A stretch of 64,000 bases of DNA from Butyrivibrio sp. (GTDB lineage: Bacteria > Bacillota > Clostridia > Lachnospirales > Lachnospiraceae), in NCBI GenBank assembly GCA_017615275.1, contig JAGAAO010000047.1, forward strand, positions 62,001 to 126,000, in the 5' to 3' direction. The notes beneath the pieces are model-generated. The model did no database searches. It saw nothing but the letters and a program-made list of their open reading frames with translations, and was not told the origin of the DNA. Shown piece by piece: positions 25,881 through 34,373 of this stretch. Each line of letters opens with the position of its first letter. Within the stretch, counting starts at the first letter, position 1. Made by a program: the position numbers and the translations under genes.

Positions 25881-27065
25881 ATGAAAAAGAGAATCTTTGC
25901 AGTAATGATGGCTGCTACTATGGCATTTTCTCTTGTAGGATGTGGTTCTAAAGCTCCTGCATCAAACGAAACAGAGCAGGGCGGTGCTAAAGGTGACGAA
26001 TCTGCTAATGGTGATGATACTGAGATGAAGGTTGCTATGGTTACTGACTACGGTGATATCACAGATCAGTCTTTCAACCAGTCAACATATGAGGCTTGTA
26101 AGGCATTTGGTGAAGAGAATAATATTTCTTTCACATACTATAAGCCCGAAGGCGATTCAACTGCTGAGAGAGTAGCTAAGATCGATAAGGCTGTATCAGA
26201 CGGATACAATGTAATCGTAATGCCCGGATTTGCTTTTGCAGAGGCAATTACTGAGACTGCAGATATGTATCCCAATATTAAGTTTGTAGCTCTTGATGTT
26301 TCAGAGTTTGATCTTGAGGGCGAGAATTCTAATTTTGACGGCAAGACCTTTGATAATGTATTTTCTGCTGTATACCAGGAAGAGCTTCCCGGATACATGG
26401 CAGGATATGCAGCTGTAAAGATGGGATATACAAAGCTTGGATTCCTCGGTGGAATGGCTGTTCCTGCTGTTGTACGTTATGGTTCAGGATTTGTTCAGGG
26501 TGCTGATGCTGCTGCAAAAGAACTTGATACAGATGTTTCAATCAACTATGTATATGGCGGTGACTTCAAAGGAGATGCTGATATCACGGCTGTTATGGAT
26601 ACATGGTATCAGGGCGGAACAGAAGTTGTATTTGCTTGCGGTGGTGGTATTTACACATCAGCTGCTGAGGCTGCTGCAAAGGTTAACGGTAAGATCATCG
26701 GTGTTGACGTTGATCAGTCAGGTCTTATCAATTCAACATACGGCGATGGAATCACAGTAACTTCTGCTATGAAGGGACTTAAGTCTACAGTAAACACAGT
26801 TCTTTCAGCAATCAAAGATGGTCAGTGGAGCACATATGCAGGAAAGATTGATAATCTCGGACTTGTTTCTGCTGATGATACATCTCTTAACTACGTTGGT
26901 CTTCCTGAGGAAACAACTGCTTGGAACGATACATTCAAGCTTGAAGATTACAAGCAGCTTGTTGCCGATATGGTAAACGGAACAGTTAAGGTATCAAATG
27001 ATTCATCTAAAGAAGAGCCCACTGCTACAAAAGCTAAGATCAATTACCAGGGTAGCATTAAGTAA
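25881..27065 (+). CDS. BmpA/Med-family nucleoside-binding lipoprotein
   Basis: The substrate-binding protein of a nucleoside ABC importer, lipid-anchored outside the membrane. It has 394 residues. The signal peptide MKKRIFAVMMAATMAFSLVG ends at lipobox LVGC (Cys21), and a low-complexity linker follows. The BMP domain starts at AMVTDYGDITDQSFNQS and contains VMPGFAF, GFLGGMAVPAV and IIGVDVDQSG. The start is the ATG at 25881 with GGAGG six bases upstream; an upstream in-frame start at 25833 would bury the signal peptide. Udp upstream and Cdd downstream point to uridine and cytidine as cargo. This is inference. Confidence 0.93.
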   Translation: MKKRIFAVMMAATMAFSLVGCGSKAPASNETEQGGAKGDESANGDDTEMKVAMVTDYGDITDQSFNQSTYEACKAFGEENNISFTYYKPEGDSTAERVAKIDKAVSDGYNVIVMPGFAFAEAITETADMYPNIKFVALDVSEFDLEGENSNFDGKTFDNVFSAVYQEELPGYMAGYAAVKMGYTKLGFLGGMAVPAVVRYGSGFVQGADAAAKELDTDVSINYVYGGDFKGDADITAVMDTWYQGGTEVVFACGGGIYTSAAEAAAKVNGKIIGVDVDQSGLINSTYGDGITVTSAMKGLKSTVNTVLSAIKDGQWSTYAGKIDNLGLVSADDTSLNYVGLPEETTAWNDTFKLEDYKQLVADMVNGTVKVSNDSSKEEPTATKAKINYQGSIK

Positions 27066-27069
27066 TTAA

Positions 27070-27126
27070 CTGATTCTTTTGAATCAGAGTAGGGACCGGC
27101 GGACTCATAATCTTCCGGTCCTTTTT
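27070..27126 (+). terminator. Two consecutive hairpins after the binding-protein gene
   Basis: CTGATTC-TTTT-GAATCAG (27070-27087) is followed by GGACCGG (27093-27099) pairing with CCGGTCC (27115-27121) and then TTTTT. The second is a standard intrinsic terminator. Together they would let the binding protein be made in excess over the ATPase and permeases, as is usual in ABC importers. Confidence 0.8.
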
Positions 27127-27164
27127 ACCAATTTGGTGCATATAAATTTATGGAGGAAACAAAA

Positions 27165-28709
27165 GTGGCTGATAATAATGCGTATGCTATAGAAATGCTG
27201 AATATTACCAAGCGTTTCCCGGGCATTATTGCAAACGATAATGTGACCATTCAGCTCAAAAAGGGCGAGATACATGCTTTGTTGGGTGAAAACGGTGCCG
27301 GAAAGTCCACTCTCATGAGTGTCCTTTTTGGTCTATATCAAGCAGAAGAAGGAGTCATCAAGAAAGATGGCAAAGAGGTTAAGATCAATAACCCAAATGA
27401 CGCCAACGATCTTGGAATAGGAATGGTGCATCAGCACTTCAAACTTGTTCAGTGCTTCTCTGTACTTGACAATATTATTTTGGGTGTTGAGACAACCAAG
27501 AACGGCTTTTTACAGAAGGATGTTGCCAGAAAGAAGATTCTGGAACTTTCCGACAGATATGGTCTTAAGGTTGATCCAGATGCAAAGATTGAAGATATTA
27601 CCGTAGGTATGCAGCAGAGGACAGAAATCCTTAAGATGCTCTACAGAGATAATGAGATCCTTATTTTTGATGAGCCTACAGCTGTTCTTACACCTGCAGA
27701 GATAGATGAGCTTATGCAGATCATGAAGAATCTTGCAAAGGAAGGCAAGTCTATTCTCTTTATCTCTCATAAGCTTGCTGAGATCATGTCTGTTGCTGAC
27801 AGATGCAGCGTTTTGAGACGCGGCAAATATATAGGAACTGTAAACATCTCAGAGACCAATCAGGAAGAACTCAGCAGAATGATGATCGGAAGAGATGTTC
27901 AGCTTGTTGCCACAAAGGAAGACAAGGAGCCGGGAGATGTTATCCTGAAAGTTGAAAACATGACGGTTCCGTCCAAGCTTCATCACAATAACGCCGTTAA
28001 GAAGGTTTCTTTTGACGTAAGAGCGGGAGAGATAGTCTGCATAGCGGGTATTGACGGAAACGGACAGACAGAGCTTGTTTACGGTCTCTCAGGTCTTGAG
28101 AATATCTCAAACGGTAAGATCACTCTTTCAGGCAAGGATATAACAAAGGCTTCAATTAGGGAGAGATCTACATCCGGAATGAGTCATATTCCCGAGGACA
28201 GGCATAAACATGGTCTTGTTATGGACTATTCGCTTGCATATAATCTTGTTCTTCAGAGATATTTTGAGCCTGAATTCAGCTCAAAGGCAGGATTTTTGAA
28301 AAAGAGTGCGATCAATTCTTATGCCGAGAAGCTCATTGAGCAGTATGATGTTCGTTCGGGACAGGGCGCTCAGACAATTACAAGAAGTATGTCCGGCGGA
28401 AATCAGCAGAAAGCAATTATCGCAAGAGAAATAGATAAGAATCCCGATCTTTTGATCGCGGTTCAACCAACGAGAGGTCTTGATGTCGGTGCTATCGAGT
28501 ACATTCACAAACAGCTGATCGCACAGAGAGACGCAGGACACGCAGTTCTTCTTGTTTCATTGGAACTTGAAGAGGTTATGAGTATATCAGACAGAATACT
28601 TGTTATGTACGAAGGAGAAATTGTGGGAGAGTTTGATCCCAAGAACGTTACTCCTCAGGAGCTTGGACTTTACATGGCAGGAGCAAAGAGAAAGGAGGCT
28701 GCTTTATAA
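27165..28709 (+). CDS. Nucleoside ABC importer, double ATPase subunit
   Basis: A 514-residue protein with two fused nucleotide-binding domains, as in the sugar/nucleoside class (YufO/NupA, RbsA). The first domain has Walker A GENGAGKST near residue 48 and Walker B LIFDEPTAVLTP. The second has a degenerate Walker A (GIDGNGQTE), signature MSGGNQQKAIIARE and LIAVQPTRGLD. I place the start at GTG 27165, eight bases after GGAGG (27152-27156); an ATG at 27150 overlaps that site. Its last base overlaps the permease gene. It energises uptake of whatever the BmpA-type protein binds. Confidence 0.93.
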   Translation: MADNNAYAIEMLNITKRFPGIIANDNVTIQLKKGEIHALLGENGAGKSTLMSVLFGLYQAEEGVIKKDGKEVKINNPNDANDLGIGMVHQHFKLVQCFSVLDNIILGVETTKNGFLQKDVARKKILELSDRYGLKVDPDAKIEDITVGMQQRTEILKMLYRDNEILIFDEPTAVLTPAEIDELMQIMKNLAKEGKSILFISHKLAEIMSVADRCSVLRRGKYIGTVNISETNQEELSRMMIGRDVQLVATKEDKEPGDVILKVENMTVPSKLHHNNAVKKVSFDVRAGEIVCIAGIDGNGQTELVYGLSGLENISNGKITLSGKDITKASIRERSTSGMSHIPEDRHKHGLVMDYSLAYNLVLQRYFEPEFSSKAGFLKKSAINSYAEKLIEQYDVRSGQGAQTITRSMSGGNQQKAIIAREIDKNPDLLIAVQPTRGLDVGAIEYIHKQLIAQRDAGHAVLLVSLELEEVMSISDRILVMYEGEIVGEFDPKNVTPQELGLYMAGAKRKEAAL

Positions 28710-29842
28710 TGGCTGATATTAAGAATACAAAAACCGAAAAAGCAAGCTTTTTTTCAAAGCCCGCTGTTCAGTCTATAACAGCGTCTGTGCTTTGCATCGT
28801 TATAGGATTGTTTTTGGGATATATTGCACTTCTTCTCATCAATCCCGCAGGTGCTACAGAGGCTATAATTACTATCATTAAGAACTTTTTCACTTACCCG
28901 TCCAAACCGGCGGCACTTAAATATTTCGGAAACACATTGGTTAAGGTTGCACCGCTTCTTATGTGCGCACTTTCAATTCAGTTCTGTTATCAGGCAGGTC
29001 TGTTCAATATCGGTGCTGCGGGACAGTATGTAGCGGGCGCGGGCGCATCTTTATTCTGTGCGCTTAAGTTAGGACTTCCATGGTATGTATGTCTTCTGGC
29101 TGCACTTATTGCAGGCGGAGTATTCGGAACATGCGTGGGACTTCTTAAGGCTTTCCTTAACGTTAATGAGGTTATTTCGGGAATCATGCTTAACTGGATA
29201 GGCCTTTATATAGTTAACATGCTTCTTTCGGGAGTAAAAGAGGCTTCAAGTCCGAATACACTTACACTTGCATCAACCAATCCAAGTGCTATCATGCCTT
29301 CGATGGGACTTGAAAAGTTTTTCTCTAATAATAAATACGTTACAATAGCAATTCCGCTAGCTATCCTTGTTGCCATTCTTATTAAAGTGGTTCTTTCAAT
29401 GACTGTATTCGGATATGAGATTAAAGCGACAGGTATTGCTAAAGATGCTGCAAAATACAGCGGTATGAAGGAAAAGAGAAATATCGTCCTCACATTGTTT
29501 ATCGGGGGAGCACTTGCAGGTGTCGGCGCAGCATTCCTGTTCCTTTCGGGATATGAGCAGTGGTCTGTTGCACAGGCATCGGTTCCCGGAATGGGATTCA
29601 ACGGAATCGCAGCGGCATTCCTTGGAGGACTTGATCCTATCGGAACAATTTTTGCTTCATATTTTATTCAGCATATTACGAGTGGAGGATCTTATATAGA
29701 CATGAATGTATATCCTTCACAGATTTCAGATCTTATATTTGCAATAATCATTTACCTTTGCGGATTTGTACTGTTCTTTAAACATTTCATGAACAGCAGG
29801 ATCAGAGCAAAAAAGAACAATGCGGAAGGAGGTAACAAATAA
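28709..29842 (+). CDS. Nucleoside ABC importer permease (YufP/NupB type)
   Basis: A 377-residue integral membrane subunit with about ten hydrophobic segments of the BPD_transp_2 (LivH/RbsC-like) family. The FNIGAAGQY motif is characteristic of nucleoside and sugar permeases, and FNGIAAAFLGGLDPIG is the conserved C-terminal block. The first membrane segment begins near residue 20. TAATG overlaps the ATPase gene. It pairs with the following permease to form the channel. Confidence 0.93.
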   Translation: MADIKNTKTEKASFFSKPAVQSITASVLCIVIGLFLGYIALLLINPAGATEAIITIIKNFFTYPSKPAALKYFGNTLVKVAPLLMCALSIQFCYQAGLFNIGAAGQYVAGAGASLFCALKLGLPWYVCLLAALIAGGVFGTCVGLLKAFLNVNEVISGIMLNWIGLYIVNMLLSGVKEASSPNTLTLASTNPSAIMPSMGLEKFFSNNKYVTIAIPLAILVAILIKVVLSMTVFGYEIKATGIAKDAAKYSGMKEKRNIVLTLFIGGALAGVGAAFLFLSGYEQWSVAQASVPGMGFNGIAAAFLGGLDPIGTIFASYFIQHITSGGSYIDMNVYPSQISDLIFAIIIYLCGFVLFFKHFMNSRIRAKKNNAEGGNK

Positions 29843-30783
29843 TGGTTTTACTTCTTACGTATACACTTTTATTTGCTTCGGTACTTATTCTGGTAGCTTT
29901 GGGCGGATGCTTTTCTGAGCATTCCGGTGTAATAAACCTCGGACTTGAGGGAATAATGGTTATGGGAGCTCTGGGTGGTGCCCTTACTCTTAAATATATC
30001 AATCCCGGTCTTCCGGCACTTGTTATTGTTTTGGCTGTAGTTGTTGTTTCTGTTGTTACAGGAGTTATATATGCCACACTTTTGGGATTTGCCTGCATCA
30101 ACTTAAAGGCTGATCAGACTCTTGTAGGAACAGCGCTCAATATGCTTTCTGCTGCAGTCGCTACAGTTATTGTTAAGGCAATCAACATTGCAGAGAATCC
30201 CGATAACGTTTCGTCTGGTGTTCAGTACGTAAACAGTAAGAAAGCGCTTATCGTAAAAATTGGAAATTTTGAGTTCAACTGGTTTATGCTTATTGCATTT
30301 TTGGCACTTATCTGTTCATACATTGTTCTTTATAAGACTAAGTTCGGTCTCAGACTTATGGCCTGCGGTGAGCATCCTCAGGCTGCAGACAGTGTGGGTA
30401 TCAATGTTTATAAAATGCGCTGGGCAGGTGTTCTTATTTCGGGAATGCTCGCAGGTATCGGAGGAATCGTTTATATCACTTCAGGTGTAAGTGAGTGGAA
30501 GTTTGAGAACGGTGTTGCAGGTTTTGGTTTCCTTGCTCTTGCGGTTATGATCTTTGGTCAGTGGAAGCCTGTAAATATCGGTCTTGCAGCGCTCTTGTTC
30601 GGATTCTTCAGAGCTCTTTCAAATGTGTATTCGGGCTTTGATTTCCTTACTGCACTCAACATACCTAGCTCAGTTTACAATATGATGCCTTACGTAATAT
30701 CACTTATTGTACTTGCATTCACATCATCGAATTCCCGTGCGCCTAAGGCAGAGGGTATTCCTTATGACAAGGGATCAAGATAA
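29842..30783 (+). CDS. Nucleoside ABC importer permease (YufQ/NupC type)
   Basis: A 313-residue membrane subunit with about eight to nine hydrophobic segments. It starts near the first segment (LLTYTLLFASVLILVALG) and carries the family blocks GVINLGLEGIMVMGA and FGLRLMACGEHPQAADSVGI, which mark the BPD_transp_2 permeases of nucleoside transporters. AGGAGG precedes the ATG, which overlaps the previous stop. cdd follows 17 bases downstream. Confidence 0.93.
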   Translation: MVLLLTYTLLFASVLILVALGGCFSEHSGVINLGLEGIMVMGALGGALTLKYINPGLPALVIVLAVVVVSVVTGVIYATLLGFACINLKADQTLVGTALNMLSAAVATVIVKAINIAENPDNVSSGVQYVNSKKALIVKIGNFEFNWFMLIAFLALICSYIVLYKTKFGLRLMACGEHPQAADSVGINVYKMRWAGVLISGMLAGIGGIVYITSGVSEWKFENGVAGFGFLALAVMIFGQWKPVNIGLAALLFGFFRALSNVYSGFDFLTALNIPSSVYNMMPYVISLIVLAFTSSNSRAPKAEGIPYDKGSR

Positions 30784-30800
30784 TACAGGAAGTAGTTGTT

Positions 30801-31223
30801 ATGGATGAGAAGATCATTAAAGGTTTGATTTCCAAAGCGGCAGAGATGAGGAAGGTTTCCTACACTCCCTATTCGAAGTTCAATGTGGGAGCGGCTCTTC
30901 TTGCTAAGAACGGGAAAATATATACAGGATGCAATATAGAGAATGCATCTTATTCGGCTACAAATTGTGCGGAGAGAACAGCTTTTTTCAAGGCTGTGAG
31001 CGAAAATGTCAAAGAATTCAGTGCAATAGCCATTGTCGGAGGACATGCCGATGCGGAGGAACTTGATTTCTGCTTTCCATGCGGTGTGTGCAGACAGGTT
31101 ATGAGCGAATTTTGCGATGATGATTTCAAGATAATCATCGCAAAGTCGGAAGATATCTATAAAATTTATACTTTGCCTGAACTTTTGCCCGAAAGATTCG
31201 GACCTAAAGACATTTTTGGTTGA
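30801..31223 (+). CDS. cdd: Cytidine deaminase
   Basis: Deaminates cytidine and deoxycytidine to uridine and deoxyuridine, making substrate for the Udp encoded at 25057. It has 140 residues, the small homotetrameric class with three zinc cysteines: TNCAERTA (Cys with catalytic Glu) and PCGVCRQ. SYTPYSKFNVGAAL and GCNIENASYS are typical. AGGAAG precedes the ATG. It ends the nucleoside operon. The rplS promoter overlaps its stop codon. Confidence 0.96.
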   Translation: MDEKIIKGLISKAAEMRKVSYTPYSKFNVGAALLAKNGKIYTGCNIENASYSATNCAERTAFFKAVSENVKEFSAIAIVGGHADAEELDFCFPCGVCRQVMSEFCDDDFKIIIAKSEDIYKIYTLPELLPERFGPKDIFG

Positions 31224-31249
31224 CTTTTATGCCAATTTTGTGGTATTAT
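31220..31249 (+). promoter_or_regulatory. rplS promoter
   Basis: TTGACT (31220-31225), an 18-base spacer, then TATTAT (31244-31249). The -35 element overlaps the cdd stop codon. The leader to rplS is about 75 bases and could hold a ribosomal-protein regulatory structure, but I cannot fold it convincingly by eye. Confidence 0.6.
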
Positions 31250-31329
31250 ATCATACGTTGTGAAAATCAGACGGTCCTCTGTTACAAGATATTATGTATT
31301 AAGAACGTCCATTGAATAGGAGAAAAGAT

Positions 31330-31680
31330 ATGAGTACAATTATCGAAGAGCTCGAGAAAGAGCAGCTGAATGCCAATGCGCCTCAGTTCAACACCGGTGA
31401 TACTGTAAGAGTACACGCTAAGATTAAGGAAGGAAACCGTGAAAGAGTACAGGTTTTCGAAGGAACTGTTAAGAAGATCCAGGGCGGAAGCAATCGTACA
31501 ACATTTACAGTAAGAAAAGAGTCTTACGGTGTAGGCGTTGAGAAGACATGGCCCCTTCACTCACCTATCGTTGAGAAGGTAGAGGTTGTTAGAAGAGGTA
31601 AGGTTAGAAGAGCTAAGCTTAACTACCTCAAGGGTCTTACAGGTAAGAAGGCTAAAGTTAAGGAACTTGTTACTAGATAA
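31330..31680 (+). CDS. rplS: 50S ribosomal protein L19
   Basis: A 116-residue protein at the 30S-50S interface. [30 protein letters not shown] and the basic C-terminal block [17 protein letters not shown] are standard L19 sequence. The ATG at 31330 has AGGAGA at 31318-31323; an in-frame TTG at 31312 lies inside the leader and is rejected. It normally follows trmD and rimM; here it has its own promoter after the nucleoside block and its own terminator. Confidence 0.97.
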   Translation: MSTIIEELEKEQLNANAPQFNTGDTVRVHAKIKEGNRERVQVFEGTVKKIQGGSNRTTFTVRKESYGVGVEKTWPLHSPIVEKVEVVRRGKVRRAKLNYLKGLTGKKAKVKELVTR

Positions 31681-31690
31681 TTTGTTTAGA

Positions 31691-31722
31691 AAGGCAGTTA
31701 CTTTTAGTAATTGCCTTTTTTG
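31691..31722 (+). terminator. Terminator of rplS
   Basis: AAGGCAGTTAC (31691-31701) pairs with GTAATTGCCTT (31707-31717) with one G-T pair, followed by a T-run. Confidence 0.88.
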
Positions 31723-31738
31723 TTCAATAGTATTGAAC
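31722..31738. promoter_or_regulatory. Perfect palindrome before the first signal peptidase gene
   Basis: GTTCAATA-G-TATTGAAC, two perfect 8-base arms around one base. It lies right after the rplS terminator and 24 bases before the lepB start, so it may be an operator or a short mRNA hairpin. No convincing promoter hexamers surround it. Confidence 0.45.
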
Positions 31739-31762
31739 GTCCGCTGTCAGAGAGGATGATAT

Positions 31763-32356
31763 ATGTTTCGTAGAAGACGGAGTCTTTCTTTTTATCAGAG
31801 AAAAAGAGTCATAACTCCCAAGATGCTTAAAGAGATACTTTCTTGGGTCATTTTAACCTGCATTGCATTGCTGCTTGCGCTTATACTTGTCAGTGCATTC
31901 GGCACAAGAGTCAGGTCGGTCGGAGATTCCATGGAGCCTACGCTTTCAAACGGACAGGGAGTTCTTGTGGACAGACTTGCTTACAAGATCTTAAGTCCGA
32001 AGAGAAACGATCTTATAGTTTTTTTGCCTAACGGAAATACCAATTCTCATTTTTATGTAAAGAGAGTTGTTGCCGTTGCGGGCGAAACTGTGCAGATTAA
32101 AGACGGAGATCTTTATATAAACGGAAATCTTCACGAAGAAGATAATGAAATTTATGATAAAATGGAAGACGGAGGTATCGCAGCGGAACCTATTAAGCTA
32201 AAGGGCGGAGAATATTTTGTCCTCGGCGATAACAGAAACAGCAGTGATGACTCCAGAAGTGCCGATATTGGAATAGTAAAGACTAATATGATAATAGGTA
32301 AAGCCTGGTTCAAAATCAAAACAAAAGATAATGGCGGCGGCTTTATTCTAAAATAA
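31763..32356 (+). CDS. lepB: Signal peptidase I (first of three)
   Basis: Cleaves signal peptides of exported proteins at the outer face of the membrane. It has 197 residues: a very basic N terminus (FRRRRSL), one membrane segment (~25-47), then the S26 domain. The catalytic Ser56 is in GDSMEPTL and the general base Lys100 in FYVKRVVAVAGE; the closing box GDNRNSSDDSR is intact. AGAGG precedes the ATG. rplS-lepB-rbgA-rnhB is the Bacillus and Clostridium order. It differs clearly from the two downstream paralogues. Confidence 0.95.
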   Translation: MFRRRRSLSFYQRKRVITPKMLKEILSWVILTCIALLLALILVSAFGTRVRSVGDSMEPTLSNGQGVLVDRLAYKILSPKRNDLIVFLPNGNTNSHFYVKRVVAVAGETVQIKDGDLYINGNLHEEDNEIYDKMEDGGIAAEPIKLKGGEYFVLGDNRNSSDDSRSADIGIVKTNMIIGKAWFKIKTKDNGGGFILK

Positions 32357-32370
32357 CAGATGGTGAACAT

Positions 32371-33246
32371 ATGAATTTTCAGTGGTACCCGGGACATATG
32401 ACAAAGGCAATAAGGATGATGCAGGAAAACATCAAACTTATTGATATAATCATTGAACTTACTGATGCCAGAATACCTGCTTCAGGAAGAAATCCCGATA
32501 TAGACGAACTTGGAAAGAATAAGTACAGACTTGTAATATTGAATAAGGCTGATCTTGCGGATCCTTCCGTGACAAAGAAGTGGCAGGAGTCTTTCAGCGA
32601 CGGAAAAACCTTCGTCATGGAGATGAATTCCAAGACAGGCAATGAAGCAGCCAAGGTAAAAGACCTGGTTCAGAAAGCCTGTGCCGAGAAGATCGAGCGC
32701 GATAAAAAGCGTGGTATTGTCGGAAGACCTATCCGCGCAATGGTTGCCGGAATTCCCAACGTAGGAAAGTCTACTTTTATCAATAAACTTGCAGGCAGAG
32801 CTTCTGCCAAGACGGGAAACAAGCCCGGTGTAACAAAGGGAAAACAGTGGATCTCGCTTGGAAAGAACATGCAGCTTCTTGATACTCCTGGTATCTTGTG
32901 GCCTAAGTTTGAGGATGAAACTGTTGGACTTCATCTTGCTCTTATTGGTTCCATGAATGATGAAAACCTTGACGTATGCGAGCTTGCATGTGAACTTATC
33001 AAGATTCTTGAAGTTAATTACAAGAATGCTATTCCTGAGAAATACAATATTACAGATGAGCAGGTAGAAGAGCTTGAGAATGAGCAATATGCGACTCATT
33101 ACAGTGCGATATTATCTGCGATAGCTTTAAACAGAAAATGCTTTAAGCAGGGTGCGGAACCCGATATAGACAGAGCAGCGGCACTTTTACTCGATGATTT
33201 CCGAAACGGAAAGCTTGGAAGAATATCTCTTGAAAGGCCGCAGTGA
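32371..33246 (+). CDS. rbgA: Ribosome biogenesis GTPase RbgA (YlqF)
   Basis: A circularly permuted GTPase needed for a late step of 50S assembly. It has 291 residues. The N terminus FQWYPGHMTKA is family-typical. G4 (NKAD, ~54-57) comes before G1 (GIPNVGKST, ~127-135) and G3 (DTPG), the permuted order; the C-terminal helical domain follows. It lies between lepB and two further signal peptidase genes, with rnhB downstream as in Bacillus subtilis. Confidence 0.96.
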   Translation: MNFQWYPGHMTKAIRMMQENIKLIDIIIELTDARIPASGRNPDIDELGKNKYRLVILNKADLADPSVTKKWQESFSDGKTFVMEMNSKTGNEAAKVKDLVQKACAEKIERDKKRGIVGRPIRAMVAGIPNVGKSTFINKLAGRASAKTGNKPGVTKGKQWISLGKNMQLLDTPGILWPKFEDETVGLHLALIGSMNDENLDVCELACELIKILEVNYKNAIPEKYNITDEQVEELENEQYATHYSAILSAIALNRKCFKQGAEPDIDRAAALLLDDFRNGKLGRISLERPQ

Positions 33247-33247
33247 C

Positions 33248-33799
33248 ATGAATGATAAAATGAAGAACTTATTTAAAGAAATATTTAATACTGTTATATA
33301 TTTGGCAGTTATTTTTGTAATGACGTATCTGTTTATTACTTTTGTAGCTCAGAGGACAAAAGTGGATGGAATGTCGATGGAGTCCACTTTGCATGATGAA
33401 GACAGTCTGTTGATCGAAAAGATCTCGTACAGATTCGGAGATCCGAAGAGATTTGATATAGTTGTATTTCCTTACAGCGACGAGTACACCGATGAAGTTT
33501 ATTTCATCAAGAGAGTCATAGGCCTTCCCGGTGAGAGAGTAAGGATCGACTATGATGGAAATATATACATTAACGATCAGATACTTGAAGAGAATTACGG
33601 TAAAGAAGTTATAGCCGATCCCGGAAGAGCAGCCGAAGAGATTGTTCTTGGCGAAGATGAGTACTTCGTTATGGGAGATAACAGAAACAACAGTAAAGAT
33701 GGTCGTGATCCTTCTGTCGGGAATATCAAAAAGAGTGATTTCCTCGGAAGAGCTTTTTTCAGAATATATCCATTCAGCGATTTTGGCAGTATAAAGTGA
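33248..33799 (+). CDS. lepB: Signal peptidase I (second of three, tandem copy A)
   Basis: A type I signal peptidase of 183 residues: one N-terminal membrane segment (~15-33), Ser43 in GMSMESTL, Lys88 in YFIKRVIGLPGE and the closing box MGDNRNNSKDGRD. The usual S-M-x-P-T has Ser in place of Pro, a change shared with the next gene. The start was chosen at ATG 33248, one base after the rbgA stop, with AAAGG ten bases upstream; an in-frame codon at 33194 lies inside rbgA. It is very close in sequence to the next gene, clearly a tandem duplication. Confidence 0.93.
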   Translation: MNDKMKNLFKEIFNTVIYLAVIFVMTYLFITFVAQRTKVDGMSMESTLHDEDSLLIEKISYRFGDPKRFDIVVFPYSDEYTDEVYFIKRVIGLPGERVRIDYDGNIYINDQILEENYGKEVIADPGRAAEEIVLGEDEYFVMGDNRNNSKDGRDPSVGNIKKSDFLGRAFFRIYPFSDFGSIK

Positions 33800-34373
33800 A
33801 GAACTGATACTAATGATAAGGAGCTGTCACAGAGATAAAATGAAGAAAATATTTAAAGAAGTATTTGACACTGCATTGTATCTTGCCGTTATATTCGTAC
33901 TTACATTTCTATTTATTACCTTCGTTGCACAGAGAACACAGGTAATAGGCAGATCTATGGAGTCTACATTACACAGCGGAGACAGTATTCTTATAGAAAA
34001 AGTCTCATACAGATTCGGAGATCCGAAGCGATTTGATATAATCGTTTTTCCTTACCAGTACGGTAATGAGGAATATTTTATCAAGAGAGTCATCGGTCTT
34101 CCGGGTGAGAGAGTCAGGATCGATAATGATGGAAACATCTATATAAACGACCAGATACTTGAAGAAAATTACGGAAAAGAGACTATCGAGGATCCGGGAA
34201 GAGCAATAACGGAAGTTGTTCTTGGCGATGACGAGTATTTTGTAATGGGAGATAACAGGAACCACAGCATGGACAGCCGTGATATCTCCGTCGGAAACAT
34301 CAAAAAGGGAGATTTTCTCGGACGCGGTTTCTTCAGAATATATCCATTCAGTGACTTCGGGAGTATAAAGTGA
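33250..34373 (+). repeat. Tandem duplication of a signal peptidase gene
   Basis: The two consecutive lepB genes align end to end at both protein and DNA level. Shared runs include YRFGDPKRFDI, IYINDQILEENYGKE and FFRIYPFSDFGSIK at the identical C terminus. They have diverged around the substrate-facing loop after FPY. The first lepB (31763) is not part of this duplication. Confidence 0.9.
33813..34373 (+). CDS. lepB: Signal peptidase I (third of three, tandem copy B)
   Basis: A 186-residue type I signal peptidase: membrane segment (~20-38), Ser48 in GRSMESTL, Lys91 in YFIKRVIGLPGE, closing box MGDNRNHSMDSRD. All catalytic features are present, so both tandem copies should be active. The start is uncertain. 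ATG 33813 has only a weak GAAG upstream, while ATG 33840 (MKKIFKE) matches the N terminus of the sister protein but has AAGGAG 16 bases away. Its stop overlaps rnhB (TGATG). Confidence 0.9.
   Translation: MIRSCHRDKMKKIFKEVFDTALYLAVIFVLTFLFITFVAQRTQVIGRSMESTLHSGDSILIEKVSYRFGDPKRFDIIVFPYQYGNEEYFIKRVIGLPGERVRIDNDGNIYINDQILEENYGKETIEDPGRAITEVVLGDDEYFVMGDNRNHSMDSRDISVGNIKKGDFLGRGFFRIYPFSDFGSIK

Noticed and set aside
31250-31329. L19 leader regulatory RNA before rplS
   Set aside because: The 75-base leader is the right place, but I could not pair convincing stems by eye; a covariance search would decide.
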